Source of the DNA: Holophagales bacterium | GTDB taxonomy: Bacteria; Acidobacteriota; Thermoanaerobaculia; Multivoradales; JAGPDF01 | Assembly (NCBI GenBank): GCA_016699405.1 | Contig: CP064972.1 | Coordinates: 2,573,501 to 2,637,500, forward strand | DNA length: 64,000 nucleotides | Direction of reading: 5' to 3' | Part shown: one piece after another, positions 1-12,905 of the stretch | Layout of the letters: each line of letters begins with the position of its first letter | Position numbering within the stretch: position 1 is the stretch's first letter | Program-made: the position numbers and the translations under genes | The notes under the pieces: generated by a model | Database searches by the model: none | Seen by the model: only the letters and a program-made list of their open reading frames with translations | What the model was told of the DNA's origin: nothing

Positions 1-2886
<2,886 letters not shown>

Positions 2887-2890
<4 letters not shown>

Positions 2891-5064
2891 ACGCCGACGG
2901 CTTCGGATCTCGCCCGGACGATCTCTACCGCCAGGTCTTCGAACGCAACCCGGCGGTGCAGCTGCTCGTCGACCCGGCCGACGGTCGGATCGTCGAAGCC
3001 AATCCGGCGGCCTGCGAGTTCTATGGCTACGATCGTGCCGCGCTGGCGGCGCACCGGATCGGCGACCTGAACGTCGCCCCGGCGGCGGAGATCGCCGCCG
3101 CGATGGCCGACGCCGTCCGCCGCCTGCGTTCGCGCTTCGCCTTCCGCCATCGCCTCGCCTCGGGCGAGGTGCGCGACGTCGAGGTCACCTCCGGGCCGGT
3201 CGAGGTGGGCGGTCGCGTGCTGCTGCACTCGATCGTCCACGACGTCAGCGAGCGGCGGCGGAGCGAGCAGCTGCAGGCGGCGCTCTTCCGCATCTCCGAC
3301 GTGGCGAGCCGCACGGCCAACGTCGAGGAGCTCTGCGGCGAGCTGCACGCCATCGTCGGCGAGCTGATGTTCGCCGGGAACTTCTACATCGCCCTCGACG
3401 ATCCGCTCGCCGGCCGCCTGAGCTTCCCCTACTGGGTCGACGCCCACGATCCGGCCCCGGCTCCGGAGCCGTACGGCCGCGGACTGACCGAGTACGTCCT
3501 GCGCACCGGACGACCGTTGCTCGCCAGCCCCGAGGTCTTCGCCGACCTGGTGGCGAAGGGGGAGGTCGAACAGGTCGGTGCCGACTCGGTCGACTGGCTC
3601 GGCGTGCCACTCGCCAGCGGCCAGCGCGTCCTCGGCGTGCTGGCGGTGCAGACCTACGACGCCCGTCATCGCTACCGCGACGCCGATCGCGAGGTGCTCA
3701 CCTTCGTGTCGCGCCAGATCGCCGTGGCGCTGGAGCGCAAGCGCGCCGAGGAGCAGATCCGCCGCCTGGCCTACCACGACGCGCTCACCGGGCTGCCGAA
3801 CCGCCTGCTCTTCGAGGACCGCCTCGACGTGGCCCTGGCGCAGGCGCGGCGAGCCGAGCAGCGGGTGGCGGTGCTCTTCCTCGACCTCGACCACTTCAAG
3901 CTGATCAACGACTCGCTGGGGCACCGCGGCGGCGACCGCGTGCTGCGCGTCCTCGGCGAGCGGCTGGCGGCGACCGTGCGCGAAGGCGACACGGTGGCGC
4001 GGCTGGGCGGCGACGAGTTCGCGCTGGTGCTCTCCGGGCTCGAACGGACCGACGACGTGGGGTCGATCGCCCAGCGACTGCTCGATTCGGTGCGACTGCC
4101 GGTCGAAGTCGACGGACGAGAGCTCTGGGCGACGGCGAGCCTCGGAGCCAGCCTCTACCCGGAAGACGGCGAGGACGGCGAGGCGCTGCTCAAGCACGCC
4201 GACAGCGCGATGTACCGGGCCAAGGAACAGGGGCGCGACAGCTTGCAGCTCTACTCGCCGGCGATGACGGTGAGCGCTCTCGACCGGCTCTCGCTCGAGA
4301 CTAGCCTGCGCGGAGCGCTCTCCAAGGGGGAGCTGCTGCTGCACTACCAGCCGATCCTCGACTGCGGCAGCGGCCGGGTGACCGGCGTCGAGGCGTTGCT
4401 GCGCTGGCAGCGAGCGGACCGTTGCGTTCCGCCGTCGGAGTTCGTGCCACTTGCCGAGATCACCGGGTTGATCGTGCCGATCGGACCGTGGGTGCTGGCG
4501 ACGGCCTGCGCGCAGCTCCGGCGCTGGCACGACGCGGGATGGCGCGACCTCAAGATCGGCGTCAACCTCTCGGCGCGCCAGTTGCAGCAGCCGCACCTCG
4601 TCGAGGTAATCGCCGGGGCGCTCGCGGAGGCCGGGCTCGAGCCGCGTTTCCTCGACCTCGAGATCACCGAGAGCCATGCGATCCAGGGGGCCGAAGCGGT
4701 GTTCGCCGCGCTCGCCGAGCTGCGTGCGCTCGGCGTCACCCTGTCGATCGACGATTTCGGCACCGGCTACTCCTCGCTCTCCTACCTGCAGCGCCTGCCG
4801 GTCGACGCCGTCAAGCTCGACCGCTCGTTCCTCGACGAGACGCCGCTCGCCTCCGAGACCGCCGCGATCGCCAGCGCGGTCATCGACCTGGCGCACGCCC
4901 TCGGGCTGACGGTGGTCGCCGAAGGGGTGGAGACGGAGGAGCAGCGAGCGTTCCTCGTCTCGCGCGGCTGCGACCGGATGCAGGGGTTCCTGCTCGCCCG
5001 CCCGGCTCCGGCCGAGGCGATCGGAGAGCTTCTCGCCGCCGCCGCGGCGCTCGAAACACGTTGA
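2887..5064 (+). CDS. PAS-GAF-GGDEF-EAL cyclic-di-GMP signalling protein
   Basis: A 725-residue cytoplasmic protein with no membrane segment, expected to make and/or break c-di-GMP. Order: PAS (~8-125), GAF (~140-290), GGDEF (~300-460), EAL (~475-715). The GGDEF motif is intact (RLGGDEFALV, ~residue 374) and is preceded five residues earlier by an RxxD product-inhibition site (REGD). The EAL half also keeps its signature residues: VEALLRW, NLSARQ, LEITES, IDDFGTGYSS, VKLDRSF, AEGVET and QGFLLARP. Both activities are therefore possible; which one dominates cannot be read from sequence. The ATG overlaps the carB stop and was preferred over an upstream start in the same frame that lies inside carB. 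PAS and GAF imply a bound small-molecule or redox cue. Confidence 0.95.
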
Positions 5065-5113
5065 CCGCACGAATCGATCGCCGCGACGAGGCGGCGTTTC
5101 TGGAGGATCGTCG

Positions 5114-7825
5114 ATGACCCTGTCTCCCGGCTCGTCCGCTGCACCGCCGCTGCCCGCGGGAATCGAAGCGGTCACGTCGGTCGAGGGGATCCAGGAGCTC
5201 CGCCTGGCCAACGGCCTGCGGCTCCTGCTCTTCCCGGATCCGTCGAAACCGACGACCACCGTCAACGTCACCTATCTCGTCGGCTCGCGCCACGAGGGAT
5301 ACGGCGAGAGCGGAATGGCGCATCTGCTCGAGCACCTGGTGTTCAAGGGGACGCCGCGCCACCCCGACATCCCGCAGGAGCTCACGGCCCGCGGCGCACG
5401 GCCGAACGGTTCGACCTGGGTCGACCGCACGAACTACTTCGAGACCTTCCCCGCCTCGCCGGAGAACCTCGAGTGGGCGCTCGACCTCGAGGCCGACCGC
5501 ATGGTGTCGAGCTTCATCGCGCAGGAGCATCTCGACTCCGAGATGACGGTGGTGCGCAACGAGTTCGAGATCGGCGAGAACGACCCGCACGGCGTCCTGA
5601 TGGAGCGGGTCTTCTCGACCGCCTACCTCTGGCACAACTACGGGCGGTCGACGATCGGCGCGCGCTCCGACATCGAGCGGGTACCGATCGGCAACTTGCA
5701 GGCGTTCTACCGCCGCTGGTACCAGCCGGACAACGCGGTGTTGGTGGTGGCCGGACGGTTCGACGAGCACCATGCGCTCGAGTCGGTGGCCCGGACCTTC
5801 GGGGCGATTCCGCGACCCGAGCGGCAGCTTCCCGAGACCTGGACCGAGGAGCCGGCGCAGGACGGCGAACGCACGGTGACCCTCCATCGCGCCGGCGAGG
5901 TGCAACTGGCGGCGGCGGCGTTCCACGTGCCGGCGGGAGCGCACCCGGACTTCGCCGCCGTCGACCTGCTCGCCCACGTGCTCGGCGACACGCCGGCCGG
6001 CAGGCTCCACCGCCGCCTCGTCGAGCGCCGGCTCGCCTCGTCGGCAGGGGCCTGGGCGTTCCAGTTCCGCGATCCGAGCCTGCTCTACCTGGTGGCCGAA
6101 GTGCGGCGCGGGCAGTCGCTCGCCGAGGCGCGCGACGCCATGCTCGCCGAGCTCGACGGGCTCGCCGGCGACGAGCCGCCGGCGGAGGTCGAGGTCGAAC
6201 GGGCCCGGGCCGCACGGCTCAAGGCGTGGGACGCCACGATGCGCAACTCGGAGCGGGCGGCCCTGCGACTCTCGGAGTGGGCGGCGATGGGCGACTGGCG
6301 CCTGATGTTCCTCCACCGCGACCGCCTCCAGGCCGCGACCGTCGAGGACGTGCAGCGCGTCGCCGCGCTCTACCTCGCCACCGAGAACCGTACCGTCGGC
6401 CTCTTCGTGCCGACCGACGGGCCGCGTCGCGCCGCCGTGCCGCCGGCGCCCGACCTCGCGACGATGGTCGCCGGATACCGCGGCGATCCGGGGTTCGCCG
6501 CGGGCGAGCCGTTCGATCCGGCCCCGGCGGCGATCGAGGCGCGACTGGAGCGTTTCACCCTCGACGCGGGGACACGGGTCGTCCTGCTGCCCAAGCGCAC
6601 GCGCGGCGGGACGGTGCAGCTCGCGGCGACCTTCCGTTTCGGCGACGAGGCGAGCCTCGCCGGCCGGGGGCTCGACGGCGAGCTCGCCGCGGCGATGCTG
6701 ACCCGCGGCAGCCGACGGCGCGATCGCCAGGCGATCCAGGACGAGCTCGACCGGCTGCGCGCCCAGTTGCGTCTCGGCGGTGGAGCCGACGCGGTGCAGG
6801 CGACCCTCGAGGTCGGCCGCGGCGAGCTCCCGGCGGCGCTCGCCCTGCTCGCCGAGCTGTTGCGCGAGCCGGCCTTCCCGGAGCGCGAGCTCGAGCTGTT
6901 GCGGGAAGAGCATCTCGCCTCGCTGGCCGAAGCGGGGCGCGACCCGCAGCAGGTGGCGTTCACCGCCTTCCGCCGCCGTCTGGCCGCCTTCCCCGAAGGC
7001 GATCCGCGACACGTCTGGCTGCCGCAGGCGAAGATCGCCGCGCTTGCCGAGGTGCGCGCGGAGCGCTTGCGCGAGCTGTGGGAGGGGCAGGCCGGGGCCT
7101 CGACGGGGGAGATCGCCGTCGTCGGCGACTTCGATCCGGTGGCGCTGCGGGCGCTCCTCGGCGAGTTGTTCGGCTCGTGGCGCAGCCCTCGACCGTTCGC
7201 CCGGCTCGCCACCCCGTTCCGGCCCTACGACGCCGGCGAGGAAGTCTTCCCGATCACCGACAAGGAGAGCGCCGTCCATGTCGCCGGCGCCGCCTTCCCG
7301 CTGCGCGAAGACGACGCGGACTTCGCTCCCTTCGTTCTCGGCAATTTCATGACCGGCGGCGGCTTCCTCAACTCCCGCCTGGCGACGCGGTTGCGGCAGA
7401 AGGAGGGCTTCTCCTACGGCACCGGTTCGTCGTTCCGCGCCAGTGCCTTCGAGCCGGACGCGGTCTTCCTCGCCTACGCCTTCTACGCGCCGCAGAACCA
7501 CGAACGGCTCGCCGCGGCGATGGCCGAGGAGCTCGAGCGGATCCTCGCCGACGGCTTCGCCGAGGACGAGGTCGCCGTGGCGCGGCAGGGATGGCTCCAG
7601 GGCCGCGACCTGGCGCGCGGCAACGATCGCGAGCTGGCACGCGCGCTCGCCCAGCGTGAGTTCCAAGGTCGTACGCTGGCCTGGGACGCGGCGCTCGAAG
7701 CCCGCGCCGCGGCGCTCGACGGCGAGGCGATCCTGGCGGCGATGCGCCGCCAGCTGCGGCTCGACCGCCTGGTGCTCGTGCGGGCCGGCAACTTCGCCTC
7801 CGCGGCGGCCGCTTCGGCGTCGTGA
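5114..7825 (+). CDS. M16 (pitrilysin-type) zinc metallopeptidase, fused two-unit form
   Basis: A 903-residue peptidase carrying two M16 N/C domain pairs in one chain. The zinc motif HLLEH (H70, E73, H74) and the downstream glutamate in VRNEFEIGEN (E150) form the inverted HxxEH-x75-E site. The second half has the typical non-catalytic features (FMTGGGFLNSRL, RLRQKEGFSYG). No signal peptide is visible at the N-terminus, so it is probably cytoplasmic, unless it is exported by another route as some M16 enzymes are. The start is set by GGAGG eight bases upstream of the ATG. It follows the c-di-GMP gene by 49 bases in the same direction. The family degrades peptides; the substrate here is unknown. 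Confidence 0.93.
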   Translation: MTLSPGSSAAPPLPAGIEAVTSVEGIQELRLANGLRLLLFPDPSKPTTTVNVTYLVGSRHEGYGESGMAHLLEHLVFKGTPRHPDIPQELTARGARPNGSTWVDRTNYFETFPASPENLEWALDLEADRMVSSFIAQEHLDSEMTVVRNEFEIGENDPHGVLMERVFSTAYLWHNYGRSTIGARSDIERVPIGNLQAFYRRWYQPDNAVLVVAGRFDEHHALESVARTFGAIPRPERQLPETWTEEPAQDGERTVTLHRAGEVQLAAAAFHVPAGAHPDFAAVDLLAHVLGDTPAGRLHRRLVERRLASSAGAWAFQFRDPSLLYLVAEVRRGQSLAEARDAMLAELDGLAGDEPPAEVEVERARAARLKAWDATMRNSERAALRLSEWAAMGDWRLMFLHRDRLQAATVEDVQRVAALYLATENRTVGLFVPTDGPRRAAVPPAPDLATMVAGYRGDPGFAAGEPFDPAPAAIEARLERFTLDAGTRVVLLPKRTRGGTVQLAATFRFGDEASLAGRGLDGELAAAMLTRGSRRRDRQAIQDELDRLRAQLRLGGGADAVQATLEVGRGELPAALALLAELLREPAFPERELELLREEHLASLAEAGRDPQQVAFTAFRRRLAAFPEGDPRHVWLPQAKIAALAEVRAERLRELWEGQAGASTGEIAVVGDFDPVALRALLGELFGSWRSPRPFARLATPFRPYDAGEEVFPITDKESAVHVAGAAFPLREDDADFAPFVLGNFMTGGGFLNSRLATRLRQKEGFSYGTGSSFRASAFEPDAVFLAYAFYAPQNHERLAAAMAEELERILADGFAEDEVAVARQGWLQGRDLARGNDRELARALAQREFQGRTLAWDAALEARAAALDGEAILAAMRRQLRLDRLVLVRAGNFASAAAASAS

Positions 7826-7858
7826 CGGCCGGTCGCGGCGCGGGCGGCGGTCCCGCCG

Positions 7859-7864
7859 TAGACT
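7859..7864 (+). promoter_or_regulatory. -10-like TAGACT, 7 nt before ATG (possible leaderless start)
   Basis: TAGACT ends seven bases before the ATG at 7872 and no Shine-Dalgarno sequence is present. Transcription from this hexamer would begin at or next to the start codon. No convincing -35 is seen. Confidence 0.45.
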
Positions 7865-7871
7865 GATCCGC

Positions 7872-9374
7872 ATGGAAGAGTCGGCAGGCGGCGGCGCCGG
7901 TCCCGTCGCGGAAGGCGGGCGAGGGCCGGGGGAGAGGACGGGGCAGCGACCGGCGTCCGTCCTCGTCGACCTCGTCCCGGCGCTGTGCGGTCTCGGGGTG
8001 GCCGTCGGGCTCGCCGTCCTGCTCGGCCCGGCGGTGATGTCGACCGACTCCATCCTGCAGTACCAGCAGGCGCTCACCGGATCGTTCGACGACTGGCACC
8101 CGCCGTTGATGGCGATCGTGCTCTCGGGCTTTCTGGCCGCCGGTCCCGGCTTGCGCGCGCTGGGATTCCTGCAATGCCTCGCCGCGGTCTTCGGCGTCCT
8201 CCGCCTCGCCACGGCGATATTGGCGTTCTGTTTCGGCGACCGGCTGACGCGCCGCCGCCGCGGCGGGCTCGCGCTCGGCGTGCTGCTGCTCCTGCTGCTG
8301 CCGGTCTCCGCCTGGCCGTTCTACTTCATGACCTTCTGGACCGACGTCTGGCTGATGATCGGCCTGCTGTGGATCGGCGCTTCGGCCCTCGACCTCTTTC
8401 GTCGTGCCGGCGAGCTCGCGCCGCCGGCTTTCGTCGCGCGCCTCGCGGCGCTGGTCCTGCTCATGGCGGTGACCGCGACGGTGCGGCACAACGCCTCGCC
8501 GCTCCTCCTGCCGTTCGGCCTGATCGTCGTCGCCCTCCTCGCGCGGTTCCGCGGACGATCCGGTGGCCAGGTCTGGCCACTCGTCGCCGCGCCGCTTGCC
8601 CTGTTCCTCGTCATCGACACCGGCCTGGCACGCGGCTTCGCGGTGCAGCACGAAGCGGTGGGCAACCTGGTGATGGCGCTCGACCTCGTCGGCGTCTGCG
8701 CGACGAGCGACCGGGTCTGTGCCGATCTCCCGGTCACGCGCGGAGCGCTCGAGGGCGACCTCTTCAAGCGCGTCTATCGAGCCGGGGAGATCGAGCCGCT
8801 CTACGAGGAGGAGCCACGCGTGGCGCGCCCGGAGCTTTTCTCGACGAGCGAGAACCCCGCCCTCGCCGCCGAGTACCGCCACGCCGTGCGGCACCATCCG
8901 GTGGCGCTCGCGGGGGTCAAGCTCCGCGCGTTCGTGCGTTTGCTCGGTCTCGATCGCACGGTCTACTTCTTCACGGCGGAGGACGACCCCAACGACCTCG
9001 GTCTCGCTCTCGACGAGCACGGCCAAAGAGTGCGGGAGCGCTGGGCGGAGATCGTCTGGCATGCCGCCGAGCGGCCGCTCGTCCGGTGGGCGAGTGCCGT
9101 CCATGCGCTCTGGATTGCCGCCAACCTCGTCTGGGTCGGGGGGGTGGCATGGCGCTGGGGTCGCTCGCGCCGGCCGGCCGACCTCTTCCTCCTCCTCGTG
9201 CTGCTCGTGCCGCTCGCCTACGACGCGACCTACCTCCTGGCCGTCGTGGCGCTCGACTACCGGTACATGGCGCCCGCAACCCTGTGGGTCCAGGTGGTGT
9301 CCCTGAGCGCCGGGCTCGGCACCCTCGCCGCGCGCCTAGGACGGTCGCGGGCCGCCGGAGCGGTGGCCGGCTGA
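7872..9374 (+). CDS. Polytopic membrane protein, GT-C-like character, function unknown
   Basis: A 500-residue integral membrane protein with about 10-12 hydrophobic segments (for example AVGLAVLLGPAV, LALGVLLLLLLPVSAWPF, FLLLVLLVPLAYDATYLL). A short soluble N-terminus is followed by a loop with DSILQYQQALTGSFDDWHPP, a pattern seen in the first extracytoplasmic loop of polyprenyl-phosphate-dependent (GT-C) membrane glycosyltransferases, and later a conserved-looking VRHNASPLLLP. A long hydrophilic stretch lies at about residues 275-385. I do not recognise the exact family and the GT-C assignment is inference. The next gene contains a polysaccharide-synthesis glycosyltransferase, which fits an envelope role. 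The ATG was chosen from the TAGACT hexamer and the loss of membrane character upstream. Confidence 0.75.
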   Translation: MEESAGGGAGPVAEGGRGPGERTGQRPASVLVDLVPALCGLGVAVGLAVLLGPAVMSTDSILQYQQALTGSFDDWHPPLMAIVLSGFLAAGPGLRALGFLQCLAAVFGVLRLATAILAFCFGDRLTRRRRGGLALGVLLLLLLPVSAWPFYFMTFWTDVWLMIGLLWIGASALDLFRRAGELAPPAFVARLAALVLLMAVTATVRHNASPLLLPFGLIVVALLARFRGRSGGQVWPLVAAPLALFLVIDTGLARGFAVQHEAVGNLVMALDLVGVCATSDRVCADLPVTRGALEGDLFKRVYRAGEIEPLYEEEPRVARPELFSTSENPALAAEYRHAVRHHPVALAGVKLRAFVRLLGLDRTVYFFTAEDDPNDLGLALDEHGQRVRERWAEIVWHAAERPLVRWASAVHALWIAANLVWVGGVAWRWGRSRRPADLFLLLVLLVPLAYDATYLLAVVALDYRYMAPATLWVQVVSLSAGLGTLAARLGRSRAAGAVAG

Positions 9375-9503
9375 CGAGATCGGGGCGCCTCGGCGGCGAG
9401 GTGGCACCCGGCTTGCTCCACCGTCCGGTGGACGAGGTGGGGTGCCAATTCGGCGCCTGCCGCCGAATGCCGTCCGGAGACGACCCGACCCGGAAGCCAT
9501 GCC

Positions 9504-12500
9504 GTGAGCGCAACGCGCAAGATCTTCGAAGACCCTTCCCGGCGACGCTGGCGGTGGACGGTCGCGACGTTCGGACTCTTCCTCGCGGTCGGCCTGGGCC
9601 TGGCGGCGGTCTTCGTCTCCGACCTGATGGTGAACCCGCCGTTGCCTTCGTTGCAGCAGGCGGCGCGCCGCCGCCACTCGATCCTCGAGACGGAGCCCGC
9701 GGTCGTCCCCCCCGCGCTGCCGGCGACGCGTCCGCCGCGCTCACCGCGCCCGCTCTCTCTCGGTGCCGTGGGGCTCGCCCGGCTGCCGAAGAAGGGGGAG
9801 ACGCTGGCGCTCGGCTTTCTCGTCCAGTCCGATCCACGCAGCCTGGCCGCGTTCGAGCAGCATGCCGAGCGGATCGACGCCGTCGTGCCGGATTGGCTGA
9901 CGCTCACCGGTCCCGGCCCCGAAGTGCAGGTCGAGGTGGACGCGTCGGTGGCGGCGTCGCTGCGTCGACGCTCCGTCACCGTACTACCGCGCCTGAGCAA
10001 CGTCGCCGGCGATTCCTGGCACGTGGCCGACCTCGAGCAGCTCCTCGCCTCGGCGAAGGGGAGCCGCGCCGCGGCCGAGCGGGTGGCGCAGGTGGCCGAC
10101 GAGCTCGGCGTCGGCGGGATCAACCTCGACCTCGAGCTGCTGCCGCGCACCGACCGCGAGCCGCTCTCGCGATTCGTGCGGCTCCTCGCCGAGCGTCTGC
10201 ACCAGCGCGGCAAGCTCCTGACCGTCGACGTGACCCCGAACGACCCGACGTTCGACCTGCCGGTGATCGGCCGGGTGGCCGACGGCGTCATCCTGATGAT
10301 GTACGACCAGCACTATCCGAGCGCCGAGCCCGGGCCGGTCGCCGGAGAGGATTGGTTCGAAGAGAGCCTCGACGCGGCGCTGGAACAGCTGCCGCCGTCG
10401 AAGCTGGTCGTGGCGCTCGGCAACTACGGCTACGACTGGACGCGCGGCGAGCGCGCGCCGGCGCGAACGCTGACTTACGACGACGTCATGGCGCTCGCCA
10501 ACGACCTCCAGGCGGAGCCAGAGGTGCGCGGGCGCGAGCGCAATCCGCACTTCACCTACGAGGACGACGAGGGTGCCCTGCACGACGTCTGGTTCCTCGA
10601 TGCGCTGACCGCCTGGAACGAGACGGTGCTGGCCCATCGCCGCCACGTCGCCGGGCTCGGCCTCTGGCGACTGGGGTCGGAAGCGCCGCAGACCTGGGCC
10701 GTGATCGATGGCGGGCTGGCCGAAGCACGGGCGCTGGCCGCCGTCCCCGCCCTCGAGCGCATCGAGTACCCGGCCTCCGGTGAGTTGCTGCGCATCGAAT
10801 CGGTGCCGCACGGCGGGCAGGTCGACCTCTCGCTCGACGGCGACCTGGTCGACTATGCGCGCTACCTGGTGACGCCGGCGGGTTACACGGTGGCGCGGGT
10901 CGGCGCCGAGATGCCGCCGAAGACGCTGGTCCTGACCTTCGACGACGGCCCCGATCCGGTCTGGACGCCGCAGGTTCTCGCGACGCTCGACCGCCTGCAC
11001 GTGCCGGCGGCCTTCTTCGTCGTCGGTGATCAGGCACTGCGGCACCCGGAGCTGGTGCGAGCCGAGGCCGAGCGCGGCATGCTGATCGGCAACCACTCGT
11101 ACCTTCATCCGAACATCGCCACCATCTCGCCGGCCCGGCTCCGCGCCGAGCTCAACAGCACCCAGCGACTGATCGAGTCGATCACCCATCGGCGCACGGT
11201 GCTCTTCCGGGCGCCCTACGACACGGACAGCCGACCGCGCGACACGCGCGAGCTCGCCGCTCTCGAGGGCGCGTCGGAGCTCGGCTACGTCATCGCCAGC
11301 GCGAACATCTTCGGCAACGACTGGGAGCGTCCGGGGGCCGAGGCGATCGCGGCGACGGTCGAGCGCCTGGCCGCCGAGCCGGACAGCCACGTGATCATCC
11401 TGCACGATGCCGGCGGGGACCGCTCGCAGACGGTGGCGGCGCTCGATCGCATCGTTCCGGAGCTGCGGGCGCGCGGCTTCCGCTTCGTCAGCCTCGAGGA
11501 GGCGAGCGGGATCCCGCGAGACCTGCTGAGCCCGCCGCTGCCGGCGAGCGAGCGCCTGCTGGTCGGCGCCACCTCGCTGCTGACCGCCCTCGGCCACTAC
11601 GGCTGGACCGCGGTCGTGGTGCTCTTCGCGCTCACCACGGGGCTTTCTCTCGTGCGCATCCTGCTGCTCGGGTCCCTCGTCCTCGGGGGCGCTCGTCGTG
11701 CCCTGCACCGCGTGCCGGAGGAGCCGACCTTCCCCCCGCTCACCGTCGTCGTCCCGGCGTTCAACGAGGAGCGCGTCATCGCCAAGACGCTGGCGAGCGT
11801 GCTCGCCAGCCGCTACCCGGAGCTCGAGGTGCTGGTGATCGACGACGGCAGCACCGACGGGACGGCCGCCGTGGTCGCCGCGATCGCTGCCGCCGAGCCG
11901 CGCCTCCGCCTGATCTCGACGGTCAACGGCGGCAAGTCGGCGGCGCTCAACCTCGGTTTTCGCGAGGCACGAACGGCGATCGTGGTGACGATCGACGGCG
12001 ACACGCTCCTCGACGCCGGGGCGCTCGAGCGACTGGCGCTGCCGTTCGCCGACGAGCGGATCGACGCGGTCTGCGGCAACGTCGAGGTGGGCAACGTGCG
12101 CAACGCGCTCACCGCCTTCCAGGCGCTCGAGTACATCACCACGCAGAACTTCGATCGCCGGGCGTTCGAAATCCTCAACTGCATCACCGTCGTGCCCGGC
12201 GCCACCGGCGCCTGGAGGCGGGACCGGGTCCTGGCGCTCGGTGGCTATCAGCAGGACACCCTGACCGAGGACGCCGACATCACGCTGCGCCTCTTGCGAG
12301 CCGGAGGCCGGATCGTCTACGAGCCGGAGGCGCGCTCGAAGACCGAAGCGCCCGAAACGATGGCGGCACTCGCCCGGCAGCGGTTCCGCTGGAGCTACGG
12401 GACCTTCCAATGCCTGTGGAAGCACCGCTCGGCGCTCTTCCACGGCTCGCTCGGCTGGGTGGGTCTGCCGAACCTCTTCCTCTTTCAGATCTTCTTCCCG

Positions 12501-12794
12501 ATCCTCTCGCCGATCGGCGACCTCGTCTTCCTGCTCGCCCTCCTGCGCGGCGATCTGCGCGCGGTGGCGAGCGGCTATGTGCTCTTCCTGCTCATGGACC
12601 TCGCCGGGTCGCTGCTCGCCTTCACCCTCGAGCGGCGGCCGCGGCGGCTGATGTGGTTGATCCTCGTCCAGCGCTTCTTCTATCGACAGTTCATGTACGT
12701 CGTCACGTTCCGCTCTCTGTTGGCCACGTTGCGCGGACGCCGCCACGGCTGGAACAAGCTGCAGCGCCGCGGCAGCGTGCCGCAGCAGGCCTGA
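9504..12794 (+). CDS. GH18-like / polysaccharide deacetylase / glycosyltransferase 2 fusion
   Basis: A 1096-residue membrane protein combining three carbohydrate domains. After an N-terminal membrane anchor (~22-45) comes a GH18-like domain (~85-410) with GGINLDLE in place of DGxDxDxE, so the catalytic Glu and the Asp two before it remain but the first two Asp are Gly and Asn. Then a polysaccharide deacetylase (NodB) domain (~470-670) with TFDDGP and NHSYLHP metal ligands. After membrane segments (~690-730) follows a family 2 glycosyltransferase with VPAFNEE, DGD, TEDAD and QRFRW, ending in further membrane helices. Hyaluronan/PNAG-type synthases share this GT core. The likely role is synthesis and trimming of an exported N-acetylhexosamine polymer. 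The start is GTG; GGAAG lies eight bases upstream. Confidence 0.92.
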   Translation: MSATRKIFEDPSRRRWRWTVATFGLFLAVGLGLAAVFVSDLMVNPPLPSLQQAARRRHSILETEPAVVPPALPATRPPRSPRPLSLGAVGLARLPKKGETLALGFLVQSDPRSLAAFEQHAERIDAVVPDWLTLTGPGPEVQVEVDASVAASLRRRSVTVLPRLSNVAGDSWHVADLEQLLASAKGSRAAAERVAQVADELGVGGINLDLELLPRTDREPLSRFVRLLAERLHQRGKLLTVDVTPNDPTFDLPVIGRVADGVILMMYDQHYPSAEPGPVAGEDWFEESLDAALEQLPPSKLVVALGNYGYDWTRGERAPARTLTYDDVMALANDLQAEPEVRGRERNPHFTYEDDEGALHDVWFLDALTAWNETVLAHRRHVAGLGLWRLGSEAPQTWAVIDGGLAEARALAAVPALERIEYPASGELLRIESVPHGGQVDLSLDGDLVDYARYLVTPAGYTVARVGAEMPPKTLVLTFDDGPDPVWTPQVLATLDRLHVPAAFFVVGDQALRHPELVRAEAERGMLIGNHSYLHPNIATISPARLRAELNSTQRLIESITHRRTVLFRAPYDTDSRPRDTRELAALEGASELGYVIASANIFGNDWERPGAEAIAATVERLAAEPDSHVIILHDAGGDRSQTVAALDRIVPELRARGFRFVSLEEASGIPRDLLSPPLPASERLLVGATSLLTALGHYGWTAVVVLFALTTGLSLVRILLLGSLVLGGARRALHRVPEEPTFPPLTVVVPAFNEERVIAKTLASVLASRYPELEVLVIDDGSTDGTAAVVAAIAAAEPRLRLISTVNGGKSAALNLGFREARTAIVVTIDGDTLLDAGALERLALPFADERIDAVCGNVEVGNVRNALTAFQALEYITTQNFDRRAFEILNCITVVPGATGAWRRDRVLALGGYQQDTLTEDADITLRLLRAGGRIVYEPEARSKTEAPETMAALARQRFRWSYGTFQCLWKHRSALFHGSLGWVGLPNLFLFQIFFPILSPIGDLVFLLALLRGDLRAVASGYVLFLLMDLAGSLLAFTLERRPRRLMWLILVQRFFYRQFMYVVTFRSLLATLRGRRHGWNKLQRRGSVPQQA

Positions 12795-12892
12795 CCCAGG
12801 GATCTCGCCCCGGGCCGGCCCGAGGTGCCGGCGCCGGACACGAGCGGGGGAGAGTGTCGGGGTGGGTCGAGGGATGCCGGCCCCGGTCGCGG

Positions 12893-12898
12893 TATCCT
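12893..12898 (+). promoter_or_regulatory. -10-like TATCCT, 7 nt before ATG
   Basis: TATCCT ends seven bases before the ATG at 12906. The spacing matches the other leaderless candidates in the window; no clear -35 is present. Confidence 0.35.
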
Positions 12899-12905
12899 CC
12901 GGCGG

